This document shows positions 1-11,969 of a stretch of 64,000 nt of DNA, in pieces. The translations under genes were made by a program, and so were the position numbers. The DNA is from Geosiphon pyriformis (Eukaryota > Glomeromycota > Glomeromycetes > Archaeosporales > Geosiphonaceae). Under the pieces are notes generated by a model, which saw only the letters and a program-made list of their open reading frames with translations, was not told where the DNA came from and made no database searches. The stretch covers positions 68,604 to 132,603 of the forward strand of contig JAAOMT010000295.1 in NCBI GenBank assembly GCA_016748015.1. Direction: 5' to 3'. The number at the start of each line of letters is the position of its first letter. Positions within the stretch are counted from its first letter, which is position 1.

Positions 1-1430
1 AAAAAATCTAAACCTCCTGACTTTTTATAATGTTATTAATATATGAATCACCACCCATCACATTCTAAAATAATTTCATAAAGTTAAATTTTGGCAGCTG
101 CTGTAACCTGCCAGCAATACCACCATATCAGAGATAATGTATCTGATACACAATCATATCCTTTGTCTATTTAAAAAAAAATGAAGTTGCAACCTAGAGT
201 TTGATGATCCCGCTTTCAAAGAATCTTAGTTTTCGTACTCTAGAAGGGTGGAAATATAAAGAGTGAAAGATAAATGATTTTGTTTTAAATTATAAGTAAA
301 AGGTATTTTATTATTTTTGATCGAATAAGAGCTTTTTTAAAAGAACTTTATGTTGAAAGTTTTGTTTTATATATACTGTATGTCAAAAAAAATGGGATTA
401 TTTAGTCCATAAATAAAAAAGCATTCTGTAATATCCATTGAATTGAATAATATTTTTAAATGCGTAAAATTAATTTTTATCAAAGAAGCATGGGTTACAA
501 AAAAAAATTTAGCGAAACCATATTTTTTTTTCATTTGTATTGTAATTCTTGATTAAAAATATTTTCATTGTTTGAAATTTATATTCAATACATTTATGCA
601 GCGGTAATCTGAAATTTCTTGAATAAATTTATATAATTGGAAAGATTGAATTAATAGCAAAACAAATAGTACCCTTTTTCATTAAAAATACGAAAAACTT
701 TTTCATTTCCATCACGCATGATTTGAAAAGGAAGAAAATTAATACAATAATATTATAAATGGTTATTATTGAGCATGAAAATAAAATAATTTCAATTACC
801 TTTTTAGCGCCATGTCTATGATCGGGTGACGAGAAGAAAAAAAATTTATTATATCCATAAATGTCAAAAATTTCATTTAGAAATTTATTCGGAAAAAATT
901 TTTTCTTTAAATATTTTGGGAAGGCTGGCACATGCTTCCGATCAAAAATGCTTTTATAATCCCTTTCGATTCACAACATGAGATGCATCAAATAAATGGT
1001 CATTAAAAAAGCCTATAATTTGGACAAAATAGATTTGATGTCATATATTTATACTTTATTTTACAATTACCGAAAAATAATACTTTTACAAAAAAAATTT
1101 TATCCCGAGTTGCTCGATAATTCATTAAAAAAGAATGTTCTCTAAAAATTTTCTTTAGAAATAAAGTAAATGACAACTTTCAAGACCATGTATCATTTTG
1201 AGAATACTCTATCTGACATTTTTTTTTCAAATGAAACGTCAATGATTCATTCATACAATCATTTTATTAATCAGAAAAGATACTAGAAGTACTTAGAATT
1301 ATTGAAAATAATCACAATACCAAAATTCTGTGGGAAATAAAAATGTGTGGCAAATATCTCATAGTATTTAAATAACCTTAAATAGCTATTATAATGCTAA
1401 TCTTATAGAATAATTGTTATTTCCTTTAAT
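1..1430. other. AT-rich intergenic DNA, no gene seen
   Basis: This stretch is strongly AT-rich and has no reading frame with recognisable protein character. A 100-codon minus-strand frame at 629-931 is made of low-complexity Phe/Lys/Ile-rich residues and looks like chance. The last 100 bases before the first HMG gene become pyrimidine-rich, as expected for a promoter. Confidence 0.6.
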
Positions 1431-1437
1431 TATAAAA
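1431..1437 (+). promoter_or_regulatory. TATA-like box upstream of HMG-box gene 1
   Basis: TATAAAA lies about 80 bases upstream of the ATG at 1517. A pyrimidine-rich patch (CTTTCATCCTCCCTTC) follows it, the usual kind of place for a fungal transcription start. The assignment rests on position and motif only. Confidence 0.4.
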
Positions 1438-1516
1438 AGAACTTTCATCCTCCCTTCGGTAAAAAGCAATACCAATAGGTAGAATCTAAACCTGTTGTAA
1501 TATTGACGAAAAAGTA

Positions 1517-2197
1517 ATGTTTAGCCAAAGTAAGTCAAAAGAGTTTCATTTTATTCAAGAAAATTTTCCCAAGCCTTCGAAAAAACTGACTTATCAAGAG
1601 CCACCAAACTTCAACGTTGAATATCCACCCGCAAAAATTGATCATAAAACGATACGCAAAAAAAATCCTCCTGGTACTTTCATATCTTATCGCAGTCAAT
1701 ATAACAGAGCTCTCAAAATACGTGGTTACAATTGGTCAGCAAGTGAGGTTTCTCGATTAGCCGCTCAATCATGGAAGAAACAATCGAAAAAGGTGAAGTC
1801 AACATATAAAGCCTTAGCTTATAACGATATTCAGGCATATGAAACATCAGAGAATTTGGAAAAACCATCTAGCTCTGATAATTCGTCGTGTCATCTAAAC
1901 GGATTTAATCATAAAGCTATAATGTTCAATTATTACGATCAAGAAACTCGAGGCTCCCATACATTTGGGCCCAACAGTTACAATCAAGTCTGTCATTCTC
2001 CAGCCTTGGGCTCATATCAAAGCTCTTTGTCAAATATCAGTGCCTTGGGATCGTCAATATCCAACACAAAACCTGATGATGCTTCTTTTTTTACATCAAA
2101 CTCTGGAATTCCATCTTTTTCACATTTTCATGAAGAGGAATTTTCGGAAATTTATTTGGATTCTGTGTTCGATTTGCACCTACTAGGTCAATTCTGA
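1517..2197 (+). CDS. HMG-box transcription factor, MATA-HMG-like
   Basis: The 226-residue protein has one HMG box at about residues 50-108. It shows the Pro-Pro-Gly-Thr-Phe-Ile-Ser-Tyr-Arg start of helix 1, the Ser-Glu-Val-Ser-Arg-Leu-Ala turn and the buried Trp of helix 2 (AAQSWKKQ), then Tyr-Lys in helix 3. This is the DNA-binding fold of fungal mating-type and MATA-HMG proteins, so a nuclear regulator is likely. The N-terminal 45 residues are basic and proline-containing; the C-terminal half is Ser/Asn-rich and low complexity. The start is the first ATG after a TATA-like box. No intron is needed. It is intact and lies on the same strand as a second HMG gene 2.5 kb downstream; similar genes are strongly amplified in arbuscular mycorrhizal fungi. 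The target genes and any mating role are unknown. Confidence 0.85.
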   Translation: MFSQSKSKEFHFIQENFPKPSKKLTYQEPPNFNVEYPPAKIDHKTIRKKNPPGTFISYRSQYNRALKIRGYNWSASEVSRLAAQSWKKQSKKVKSTYKALAYNDIQAYETSENLEKPSSSDNSSCHLNGFNHKAIMFNYYDQETRGSHTFGPNSYNQVCHSPALGSYQSSLSNISALGSSISNTKPDDASFFTSNSGIPSFSHFHEEEFSEIYLDSVFDLHLLGQF

Positions 2198-3340
2198 GGT
2201 GCTTGCACATTTTTTCTTTTTTCTGTTCTCTTCGTATATTCTTTTTTCCTCTGTTCTTCACATATAGAATATAATAATTAATAATAATATAACGTTTTAT
2301 GACCTTCCATGGATATTTTTAAGTTTTCATTATCCCTTTAAATCGGCAAGATATAGTAAATAAATAAGAAATATGCATTCAAATCTAAGAGAATATTTTC
2401 TCAGAAAAATTCATATCCCTTTTTCTCTTTGAATAATTATTTTATAGTAAATATAAATTCATTGAAAGAATCAATTAAAAATATAGAGTTTAATTAATAT
2501 ATAGAATATATTTTTTGTAAGGTTTAATAACGTTAAACAAAAACGTATTTTAAATTCCAATTAGTCTGGTCTTATTTTGGTATTATGTCTTATTGGGAAT
2601 ATTTCTAACTGGTATAAGACGTTCTAATATTCTATGCAAAAAAATAAAATAAACCTTTAGAAAATATGATAAATAAATAAAAATTATATTTTTATATTTC
2701 AAATTTTTGATTGAAAAATATTTTTTAATTTGAACAAATATTCTTTTAATAAAATTTTTTTTATTTTTCAGTAATCAACATAGATTCTTAAATATTAATA
2801 TCTGTGTGAAATTAAAAAATAATAATTTTTAATTCAAAAAAATATTCAAAATTAAAAAATAATAATTTTTTTAAGATATAATAATTATACATTAATTAGA
2901 GTTTAACATTTGCTGAAATTATGTCATTTTATGAATATATATATATTTATTAATTTATTTATTTATTTATTTTATTAATTAAATTTACATAAAAATTGTG
3001 TGTGTTACAAAAAAAAATATTTTTGATAATGGTTTTCACGACAACTTTCTTTAAATAGAATATTATATATTTAATCAAAAAATTGGTCAGTTTTTGAAAT
3101 ATCTATATAAGAATAATAAAAAATTTATAATTATTCAATATTTCTTCTTAATTTAAGATTAAATAAGTCCAAAATATTTTTTTTTTCTTATTATTAAGCA
3201 AATATTATAAAATTTTTATTCAAAATTTTTTAAAGGAAAATAAATTTGGTTAAGACTTACTTTTATTTCTTAAAAACATAGTAGTTAATTGAAATTTTAA
3301 ACAAAGCATAATAATTTTTATTAAATTAATTTGCTAAATC
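2198..3340. other. AT-rich intergenic DNA after HMG gene 1
   Basis: This is 3'-flanking and intergenic DNA made mostly of A/T runs. Several AATAAA-like signals follow the HMG gene, for example near 2359. No further coding signal was found on either strand. Confidence 0.55.
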
Positions 3341-3344
3341 ATTA

Positions 3345-3379
<35 letters not shown>

Positions 3380-3398
3380 TTTATTTTTATTTTTATTA
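3341..3398. repeat. ATT/TTTTA microsatellite
   Basis: A run of ATT units at about 3341-3379 passes directly into several TTTTA units. It is a simple-sequence repeat in intergenic DNA and is likely length-polymorphic. Confidence 0.9.
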
Positions 3399-3801
3399 TT
3401 TACGTTACAATTCCCATTTAAATGTCTATAGGTTTACATGTGCATGCATTATCCATTATTCAAGTTAGCTTGATCTGATTATCAAGAACAATAGTAAAAA
3501 AAATTGTTAATTTTTAAAGGGTGAATATAAAGGTTTTTAATTACTTTATCGAATATATAAATCTTTGAATTGATGATTAAATTAAGTTACCCTAAACTAG
3601 TAAATATAATGCTTAAAATTAAAAATAAAATTTTATTAAAATAAAGATAAAACTATTAAAAACTTTTTTTCAAAAAAAATTTTTTAATTCAAATTAGGTT
3701 TTTAAAACAAATAATGATATTTTTTTGTGGCTATAATTACGCAGAATACCGAAAATATTATTTATCCGATTACTTATATATTGATTGAATTGGAATTTTT
3801 C

Positions 3802-4290
3802 AAATGAACTGCAGGATCTGGTTTTTTAATTAAAAATCTTTGATTTGGATATACTTGGAAATAAATATTAGTAAACGCCAACAATAAAACCAAGATACTC
3901 TACAAAGAAAATTAATGTCTCAGGAGTTTTTAATCCTTCACTTTTTTAATGAGAATTCTTTGACCCGAATATTTCTAATCAGTAAAAATTGGTTCAAACT
4001 ATTTCAAAAATACTACATCTAAAATGTTTCGGGTGCTATATATTAAAAATTATCTGAATTTGGTATTTTTTAAATGAACTTAAAAATTTGGATTTTTTTA
4101 ATAAAACTGTTTGATTTGGATATATTTCAGTAAACGCCAGCAGCAAGGCCACAACAGAAATTAATCTTCTTCACTTTGAAATGAGAACTTTTGAACCGAA
4201 TATTTCTGATTAGTAAAAGTAATTTCAATTTTATCAAAAACAATACATGTAAAATGGTTCGGGTACTGATGATTCTATCGATAAAAATTG
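3802..4290 (+). repeat. imperfect direct duplication, two units
   Basis: Several landmarks occur twice in the same order: AAATGAACT at 3802 and 4072, GTAAACGCC at 3871 and 4130, ATGAGAA-CCGAATATTTCT at 3949 and 4181, and TTCGGGT near 4027 and 4257. The spacing falls from about 270 to about 231 bases, so the two units differ by indels. This is an old local duplication. Its content is non-coding or unrecognised. Confidence 0.7.
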
Positions 4291-4452
4291 GTTTTTTTTG
4301 CCTAAATGGATCTTTAGGCAACAAAGCGTCATATTCAGGGTGTGCAGAAAAATTGGCGGGCAGATTAACATTTCTCTCCTGCCTTTCAAGTGATATATCC
4401 AAAATGGTTTCTTCTGAATGTTGTTTTTTCTCTTGATTTTTACAATGGGCAC
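4250..4452 (-). CDS. possible exon with Cys-x2-Cys start, unrecognised
   Basis: On the minus strand an open frame begins after a CACCAG that could be a splice acceptor. It reads Cys-Ala-His-Cys-Lys-Asn-Gln followed by a charged stretch. Base composition is more balanced than in the flanks, which is the main reason to suspect coding. There is no ATG in the frame; an open frame extending to 4465 starts at TTG. It overlaps the second unit of the local duplication. No family was recognised, and it may be a remnant or chance. Confidence 0.2.
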
Positions 4453-4738
4453 ACTGGTGAGTCAATTATTTTTAAAAAATTTTTATATGAAAAGTATGTG
4501 TTGAATATTTTATCAGTAAAAATTCTTGATTAATTTAACGTAGAATTGAAATTCTAAAAAGGATGTTATAAATTTTATTGGTCTTTTAGCTCATTGAATT
4601 CGGCTTTGTTATACTATTTAAAAAATTTGGAAATTTTGTGATATAAAGAAGACCAAACATAACCTCAAGTTTTAGAGTCCAGCTTTTTCTTAGAAAATAT
4701 AAAGATTACCCAAGAAGTATTTTCGCTATTAATAAATA

Positions 4739-5236
4739 ATGACTAGCCCATATACAGAGATAGTGTTTCTTCCACACACATCAACAAATCCTGAAACTTT
4801 GGTCATTGATCTTAATCCAACGAGGCGATCCATTTTACTTTCTCGCCTCGAGGAGCCAACTATAGCTGAGTTTCTTCCACTACGTTTAAGGGAAAAGAAA
4901 GCTTCCCTCAATAGTTTCATGCTTTTTCGGAACAAATTCGTAAGGGAGCTACAGAGGCTTGGGATTAATGATAAGCAGAAAGATATCTCTTCCCTCGCTT
5001 CTAGATATTGGGGAGAGCTTAACGAGTATACAAAAGATAGGTATAGAACTTTGGCAACTCTAATTGCAACGGAGGATCCAGAAATTCTTTACTTTCCTCC
5101 AGAACTAATGGAATTACAAGCTTTTCGTGTGACAACCTTTGATCTTTATATCTCTTACGGTATCCTTGACCCCACGCCGGTTGAAAGCGAATTTTTATCT
5201 CCACTACATCTACTCATCCAGACGGGATATTTTTAA
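4739..5236 (+). CDS. HMG-box protein, second MATA-HMG-like gene
   Basis: The 165-residue protein has an HMG box at about residues 54-112. It includes the helix 1 stretch Ser-Phe-Met-Leu-Phe-Arg-Asn, the helix 2 stretch Ile-Ser-Ser-Leu-Ala-Ser-Arg-Tyr-Trp, and Tyr-Thr-Lys-Asp-Arg-Tyr in helix 3. The N-terminal 50 residues hold no known domain; the last 45 residues contain several hydrophobic stretches. The first in-frame ATG sits about 40 bases after a TATA-like sequence. The box differs clearly from that of the upstream HMG gene, so the two are diverged members of one family rather than a recent duplicate. A sequence-specific DNA-binding role in the nucleus is expected from the family; the targets are unknown. 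Confidence 0.8.
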   Translation: MTSPYTEIVFLPHTSTNPETLVIDLNPTRRSILLSRLEEPTIAEFLPLRLREKKASLNSFMLFRNKFVRELQRLGINDKQKDISSLASRYWGELNEYTKDRYRTLATLIATEDPEILYFPPELMELQAFRVTTFDLYISYGILDPTPVESEFLSPLHLLIQTGYF

Positions 5237-5268
5237 GTTTTCCGGCCTTCGATAATATCTTTTCTGTT

Positions 5269-5299
5269 CTGTTTTGTTTTGTTTTGTTTTGTTTTGTTT
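5269..5299. repeat. GTTTT microsatellite
   Basis: About six GTTTT units lie directly downstream of the second HMG gene, in its probable 3' region. Confidence 0.9.
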
Positions 5300-8200
5300 G
5301 TTCTATTAAATTAAGATTATAAGAAATAAGATAATAGAGAATTGGTAACATTTAATAGCAAAACGATCTCAAATTAGATAATAACATAAAAAAAACTTTC
5401 ATGCTTCAATTCAATAAATTTTTACAATCGGAATTTTTATTTGAAAATTTAAAAAGAATTCAGAAAACGAATTTACATTTATTTATTAATGGATGATAAT
5501 GGCTTCTGACGTTTTGGTTTGAAATATTTGCTTAAAAGGTGTGTTTAAAGGAACACAAACAAGGAAAATTGTTAGAATATCTTTTTCCATATTCATTCAT
5601 TAGCTGCTTTTATTTCAAATATTAAAAAAATTATCCACCTAAACTATGTCATATTGCATAATATATTGAAAACAATAGATAAGTTAAGCAGATTATTCAC
5701 GATCCCTTGAAGAAAATGTTCATTCATTATTTTCCTTTTAAATCATAAGGAGTTTCATTTATAACACATCCAATTTTGGAAGAAGATATGATGATAATTT
5801 TTTTACCCAGGTGAAATCAATTCAAATATTACTTTATTTAACTTTGTCGGAATTTAGGAAAATAAATGTTTACATTCTAATAATAAATTTCTACAGATAT
5901 ACGAATTAATAAAAAAAAGGTTGAAATAAATTTTAAATAGTTTTATCAGTTATTGTTTTGATAAACAAAATATTAATTGTTAATTGTTTTAATTTTGAGA
6001 TTCTTCTGATTAAAAAATTTTTACTTTTTTTTAAAATAACACAGTCTTAAAAATTTTTAGTTAAAAGAAAGCATAAATAATTTTTTATTGAAATTATCAT
6101 TAAAAAAAAAGGAATAAATTTTAAATATCATTACTATTTTAAATAAAATAAAATTCTTTATAAATAATTTGTTTGAAAAATAAAATTTTGAGAAAATTCC
6201 CTTAAAATTTATATTTATCTAAAAATCTTCAATTTGCAAAGAATATTTATTTCTAAACTATATTTTATAATAAAATTTTGATAGATAGGTTTCAAATATG
6301 TTTTTAACCTCAAAATAAGTTTGAATTCCAAATTTGTTGATCAATAATTGAGAGGTGTATTTTTGTATCAAATATTTAACAGAGTTTAAATAATATTTGA
6401 TTTTAAAAGAATACAAGTTGAGTTTTGAAAATATAAAAATATTTTTCTCTCTTGATATTATATTAAACCTAACTAAAATGGGTGGGTATGCAAACAATAA
6501 GATTAATCGCGAGGAAAATATAAAAAAAAGTTTGAAACAAATTTAAAATTATAATATATAAACATAATAAGGTAAAGAGATATTCTTATTAAAACATTGA
6601 AAGATCAAAAAATTTATTCTCAAAACCATGTTTATCGTTAAGGCTTTTAATTAAAAAATTTTATATGCAAATGTAAAATGGAAATTTGAATGTTTTAATC
6701 GAAATGTTTTTTAATTGATGAATGTTTTCAAATTTTTGAAAAATAAATTTCTAAAATATGAAAAAGTAAAATATTTTAAATTATATCAGGTAAAAGAGGG
6801 TATTTAGGTGAACAGATTATTGTGGCAAAGTTAGAAAAATAATTTCGCGTGCGAGAAATAAGAGGCGTAAAAGTATGTCATTTTCTCACTTGAACAAATA
6901 AAATTTTTTTATCAGAACCCTGAACAAAAAAAAACGAAAATATAATATTTTTTAATTTAAGTTCAAAATTAATTTAAAATTTATGAATAAATTTTCAGAG
7001 AGAAAACTCTAATTTTTTATCAAAGAATTGACTTAAAAAACTAAAGGTATAAATATTTATGTGATGATTTAAAAGGATGCATTTTATAGGATTCAAAAAA
7101 TCCATTAAAAATTTTATTTTATTCACATTTAAAAAATTAATGCAATGTAATCTTTTCATGAGCAAAATTTAGTACCAATTTCAAACTCAATTTAAAAGCT
7201 TAAATTCATTTTTAGTTGTCTTTACTATGCAAAAGTTATTCAAATGATGCTATTATGTTATTCATTTCTAAAGAAATTGGATTAAATCTACAAAAATAAA
7301 TTTTAAGTTATTTCTAATAGAGCTTTAAGAAACTAGTTAAAATAACAATTTTTCGAATTGAAGAAATTTAGGAAATATTTTTTGCTGAAATTTTATCGAG
7401 ATGAATATAGAAAAAATTTGTCAAGATAAAAAATAAAAACTAAATTTTTTCAAAATTTTTTTGTTTATTGAATTAAAAATAATAAATTTTTAATAAATCA
7501 AAAACATGTTTTATTTTGTCGAATTTGAAATTTGCATAATGTTTTTTCACATTTCGAAACCACAAATATTCAATCAATATTGGGGTTACTGAACATGGCA
7601 AAAGGACAATTATTAATTTTTTTCTCAAAATTGCTGAAAAAGGAAATTACAAGTATAAATAACTTATACCCTAATAGCAACAATTTAAGATTTTCAAATT
7701 CGTTTTGATTAATTATACATTTGTACAAATTATAGTGCAATAACTAGAATCTATTTCTTTTAAAAGTTTTCAGTTGTTCCAAAAATTCCAGATATCTTTT
7801 TTTACAATATAATTCTTAAATTTTTGTTCAATTTTTGAAAAATAAAGTATACTTCTCACTACTTATACTGAATCTGTTAATTTATTGATTTCTGCATCAA
7901 TTTTTTAATCTAATTCGTTTTTAAATGAGATATTAATTGAAAATTAAACCTTGAACCCTTAATTTCAAGATTGTGACAAAAATTAATCTGTATACAAGCT
8001 ATTAAATTTTAATTTTTGACACAAATTTTAATATATAAAAATCAATCGATCTTATTCGGAAAAAAAATTTGAATTAAACAAGTTTTTTACATGTTAAATA
8101 TTTATATATTGCTTAAAACTGTTTTTAAACCAATATTATACTTTTATTTAAGAAAATTATTATTAATTATTAAAAATAAAAAATATTTAACTTTTTGTCT

Positions 8201-8447
8201 AAAATGATTTAAAATATTATATTTTTATAATATAAAATCATTTTTATCGCTAAAATTTTATGAACTATTGTAATTAGTTAATTAATATTCTATTTTGTAG
8301 CACTTTCTGAGAAATTGAATTTCTTTGGAATAAAATACTGGACTTATAATAAATCATATGAAATAATTTGAATAATTAAGAATCCACTCTATATTTTACT
8401 TAATAATAAAATAATAACTTTTATATTAAGGGTTTTTACTATTCTTA
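5300..8447. other. AT-rich intergenic DNA, no gene seen
   Basis: About 3.1 kb of AT-rich DNA lacks any frame with convincing protein character. Short frames such as 6258-6497 (minus) are low complexity. No tRNA, rRNA or transposon motif was recognised. Confidence 0.5.
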
Positions 8448-8880
8448 GATTCCATAGACACGTTTAAAGAATATCAATGAAATCGCTAAAGGAGGTTTCA
8501 TAAAGCAAAATAAATTGATGAATTGATTGCTTTTAGATAACATAAAACATCATGGTAAATTGAATATTAAGAAACAAAACTAATTCAAAGTGCCAATAAA
8601 CTTTATTAAAATATCTTTGCAGAATAGTAATAAATTTTTTAAAGAGGTATATTTTTATTGATTTAAATTTATTTTATATGGAGATGTGCGAAAATCTTTG
8701 GAGATTGATGGGCTATAGTTGTTGGGCTTCATGAAATTCATTCTGTTAGTATGGCTCATTGTGACAATATTTTACATAATAGAGATTGGGTAGGAATTTA
8801 AAACCTCGGATTAAATTAAATTAAACTTTGAGCGAATATTATGTTTTTAGGTGTGAGTGAATACATTATAATAAATTGAT
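8448..8880 (+). pseudogene. decayed protein kinase remnant
   Basis: Kinase pieces appear in order but in shifting frames. Around 8448-8500 there is Lys-Asn-Ile-Asn-Glu-Ile-Ala-Lys-Gly-Gly-Phe, a glycine-rich-loop start. Near 8620 there is Asn-Lys-Phe-Phe-Lys-Glu, resembling the region after the VAIK lysine. Around 8720-8815 there is Gly-Leu-His-Glu-Ile-His-Ser-Val then a shortened catalytic loop (Ala-His-Cys-Asp-Asn-Ile-Leu) and Asn-Leu-Gly in place of DFG. The catalytic loop has lost about four residues, the DFG Asp is Asn, and stops and frameshifts interrupt every part. It belongs to the large kinase family of these fungi and converges on another kinase pseudogene 250 bases away. It cannot encode an active kinase. 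Confidence 0.65.
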
Positions 8881-9128
8881 AAAGGAAGGAAAAGAATTTA
8901 ATAACATTATCATTAATATAATTAAAATTAAAATATAATAAAGGTTATCTAGAATGTATTCTTTATGAAAAGATCCATTAAATGTTAAAATTAATATTAT
9001 TAGAGTTTAACAATGATTATTATAAATAGGAAATGAAGATAACCGATCACGATTAGATTCATTAAGACTCGTCTAAATATAGCATATTCATAAAATTATA
9101 TTCTTTGATTTTGTTTAAATTCTTACCT

Positions 9129-10377
9129 TTAGAGAGAAACACAAATTCTTTTAAGATAGTAATATAACATTTCTTTTGTGTATTTGTCTAATTCTTTAAA
9201 CTGTATTACTTCAGGGCTCTCAGTTTTAGATTTTTCATCTGTAGACTTCGAATATATCCCCGAAAGTTCACACAACTTTTGGTAAACTTCAAAAGCAATA
9301 GGAGGATTCTCAGGATTAATATCCTAACACTTTACAATTATTTCAGCGATACAAGGTAGAATAAGTGGGGAGGTAATTTTAGGTCTTTAACCATTCAAAA
9401 TATTCAATATAAGAAGGTGGTTATGAGAACGATCATGAAAAGAAGGCATTCCTATTGCTAATTCCCATAATAAAATGGCAAAACTATAAATATCACCAGC
9501 CAAAGTAAACTTTTCTCCTTTTAAAACTTCTGGTGGAGTGTATGGAATCACTCCATATATCTTTTTTTCCTTCGTGTCTTTACCTCTTGTTGTAGGTTGA
9601 CATAATCCGAGGTCTCCAATATTCACTTTATATGTTGCTAATTGTAGGATGTTACCTGAGTGTAGGTCACGATTAATCATAGCAGAAGAATGAATTGAAT
9701 CAAGTCCATAAGCTATTCTCACTGAGATCATTAATTTTTATATTCCCAATTAGTAGAATGAAAATTTGTTGATAAATATTTTCGCATATCTCCATGTTCG
9801 GCAAACTCCATCACAATTCTATACTCGAGTGTTTTAGCGTTTTGCGTAATCCCAAATATTGAAGAGATATAATATGAGTAGTTACCGTTATTATTAATAA
9901 ACATAGCTCTTTGAATATTTAAATATCAACACAGTGTAAAAAATTAAATAGATAATATATACGGTAAATAAATAATAGGTAAATATGAATTAAATATAAA
10001 AAAATATAAATTTAACTAATATAGTTTGTTTACCTCTTTAAACACTTCTGAACTGTTAGTTTTTATAATTTTTATTGCTTACTTCTCTGTCTTTTTCTTC
10101 TCTTTTATATTCCATCTTTCATATTCCATTTCACCATGATATTTTTATACTCAATAGATCAATTAATTCATCAGCCCCATGTTGCTTTATAAATTATACC
10201 GAATCCTCCTCTAGTAATTTCGTTGATGTTCGACAAAAGCTCCCATGGAATCCATTCATAGTAATTCAATCCACTATTTTTATTATAGTGATTAGGTGGA
10301 ATATAAATTAGATTCTTAATTATTTCATCAACTACTTTATTCCCTCTTTTAATTTCTTTATCTTTTATTCACACCAT
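9129..10377 (-). pseudogene. protein kinase pseudogene, family typical of AM fungi
   Basis: Read on the minus strand from about 10377: a Glu-Trp-Ile-Pro-Trp segment and glycine-rich loop (Thr-Arg-Gly-Gly-Phe-Gly) near 10210, an Ala-Ile-Lys lysine near 10080, Val-Met-Glu-Phe-Ala near 9810, then an open segment 9387-9731. That segment holds the catalytic loop Asn-Arg-Asp-Leu-His-Ser-Gly-Asn-Ile-Leu, Asp-Leu-Gly, Pro-Pro-Glu and Asp-Ile-Tyr-Ser-Phe. Homology continues past the TAA at 9387, through another TAG, to a final TAA at 9129-9131. TGA stops near 10183 follow the glycine loop, and frame changes occur near 10080 and 9735. A GTAAAC donor near 10033 and an AG near 9910 may bound an intron. 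The usual HRD His is Asn. The stops and frameshifts mark it as a pseudogene. Confidence 0.8.
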
Positions 10378-11866
10378 GAAAAACAAATAATAAAATTGGA
10401 ATAGATTATTATTCGAGTGTTGATAAAATAAAGGTTTTTTTTTTGAAAACCTTTATTTGATAGTACGTTTAGAAAGTAATTTTTTAAAGGCCGAGTTATT
10501 ATTTATATTTGTTTCTTCGTGTTCATATAGTTAACAAATCAATTTATTGACATTAAAAAATGTTGTTACTACTAGAAATCATACTAAATAGGTTTAAGTA
10601 ACTATAAGTACACAAAGAAAGACGTCCAACAAGTTTCCCATTATCTCATTGTCATTGCCTAAATGAATAGTTCACATTCTTTAAAGAACAATATTAACAG
10701 CAACAAAACAATAATGATAAAAACACGTTTTAGGCATCGTGTATCACTAATATTACTAGTATCAATATTCTGTAATGGTTTTTATAATTAAAATCGTTTT
10801 TTTTTTTTGAAAGGCTTATCTTTTAAAATAAAATTATAGACATTTTTATAATATAACTATCTTTTAGTTTGCATAGTAATAAAACAGAAAAATCCAGTTA
10901 CTTTTTAAATTAACTTCGAATGCTTCAAATCGAAAACTTTCTCTACAAGGCAATATTTACAAACCAATTACTTCGAGAATATCGATTAAGGTTGATTTTA
11001 ATTTCAAATTGGTCAGATTAAACTGCTACAATTAATAAGTTTTTCCTTTTAATATATTAAATTCAAGCTCATTTAAATGTTTTAGTTAAAACTTTTAAAT
11101 ATTTAAAAAATGCATTGTTTTACTTTTATCTTAACAACATAATGGAAAATATTTTAAAAAGATTTAAAATTTCATAGAAATAATACATTATATATATATA
11201 TATATGTATATATAATCAATAAACTAATTACAATGTTCCTAATTGTTTGTACACTTTCTAATTTAATTTATATATATAATCATTTAATATATTACTTCAA
11301 TATTTTTATCTATAAATAAAATAATTAGTATTATTTATATTAATATCTTAATCATTAATGTTAATAAGTAATAGTAATAATTTTTTAAAATTATTTTTTA
11401 CCATAAAAATGTATTTTTATAAAAATTTCAATATTATTTATTAATTAAATTAAAAATACTTTAATAAATAAAAATGAATAAAATAATATTTTAAAACAAA
11501 AAAACAATTATTAAAAATATGGTATTTATAAAATAAATAATTCATACATATAAATTTTAAAGAATAGATTTCTCATTTTAAAAATTTATGAAATAAAACG
11601 ATCTCGAAACCAAAACAGATTATTTCTGGCTAATTAAATGGATTAAGAAATTTGGTAGACATTACAATTTGTTAAAATAAAAAATATATATTAAATTATA
11701 TGAAATATCTTGGTAAAAGGAAGCATTTGATGCTTAAGGTGATTTTCCAAAGATTCAATAGCCTTAAAATTTTCAATATCGATATCAATAATGCTAATTA
11801 ATGAAAAATTGCTTTTCTATTAATGCAAATTGGATTGATTTGAATAATGCCATTTTTATTTGACTT
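10378..11866. other. AT-rich intergenic DNA, no gene seen
   Basis: No coding or RNA gene was recognised. A TA-dinucleotide run lies at about 11189-11214. Other frames are short and low complexity. Confidence 0.5.
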
Positions 11867-11873
11867 TATAAAA
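11867..11873 (+). promoter_or_regulatory. TATA box of the glycine-rich protein gene
   Basis: TATAAAA lies about 97 bases upstream of the ATG at 11970, a normal distance for a fungal promoter. Confidence 0.45.
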
Positions 11874-11969
11874 TCGAGCTTGAATACACGGTTTCTTTAT
11901 AGCAAGTTCTCATTCTTAAGAATTCAATATTAAATTTGTAAATTAGATTAAATTTATAAGTTGAATCAA

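Noticed and set aside
629-931. 100-codon minus-strand frame
   Set aside because: Low-complexity Phe, Ile and Lys composition, no homologous feel and no promoter-like context.
11961-11969. Start of the glycine-rich protein at TTG 11961
   Set aside because: TTG is an unlikely eukaryotic start; the ATG at 11970 gives a normal signal peptide.
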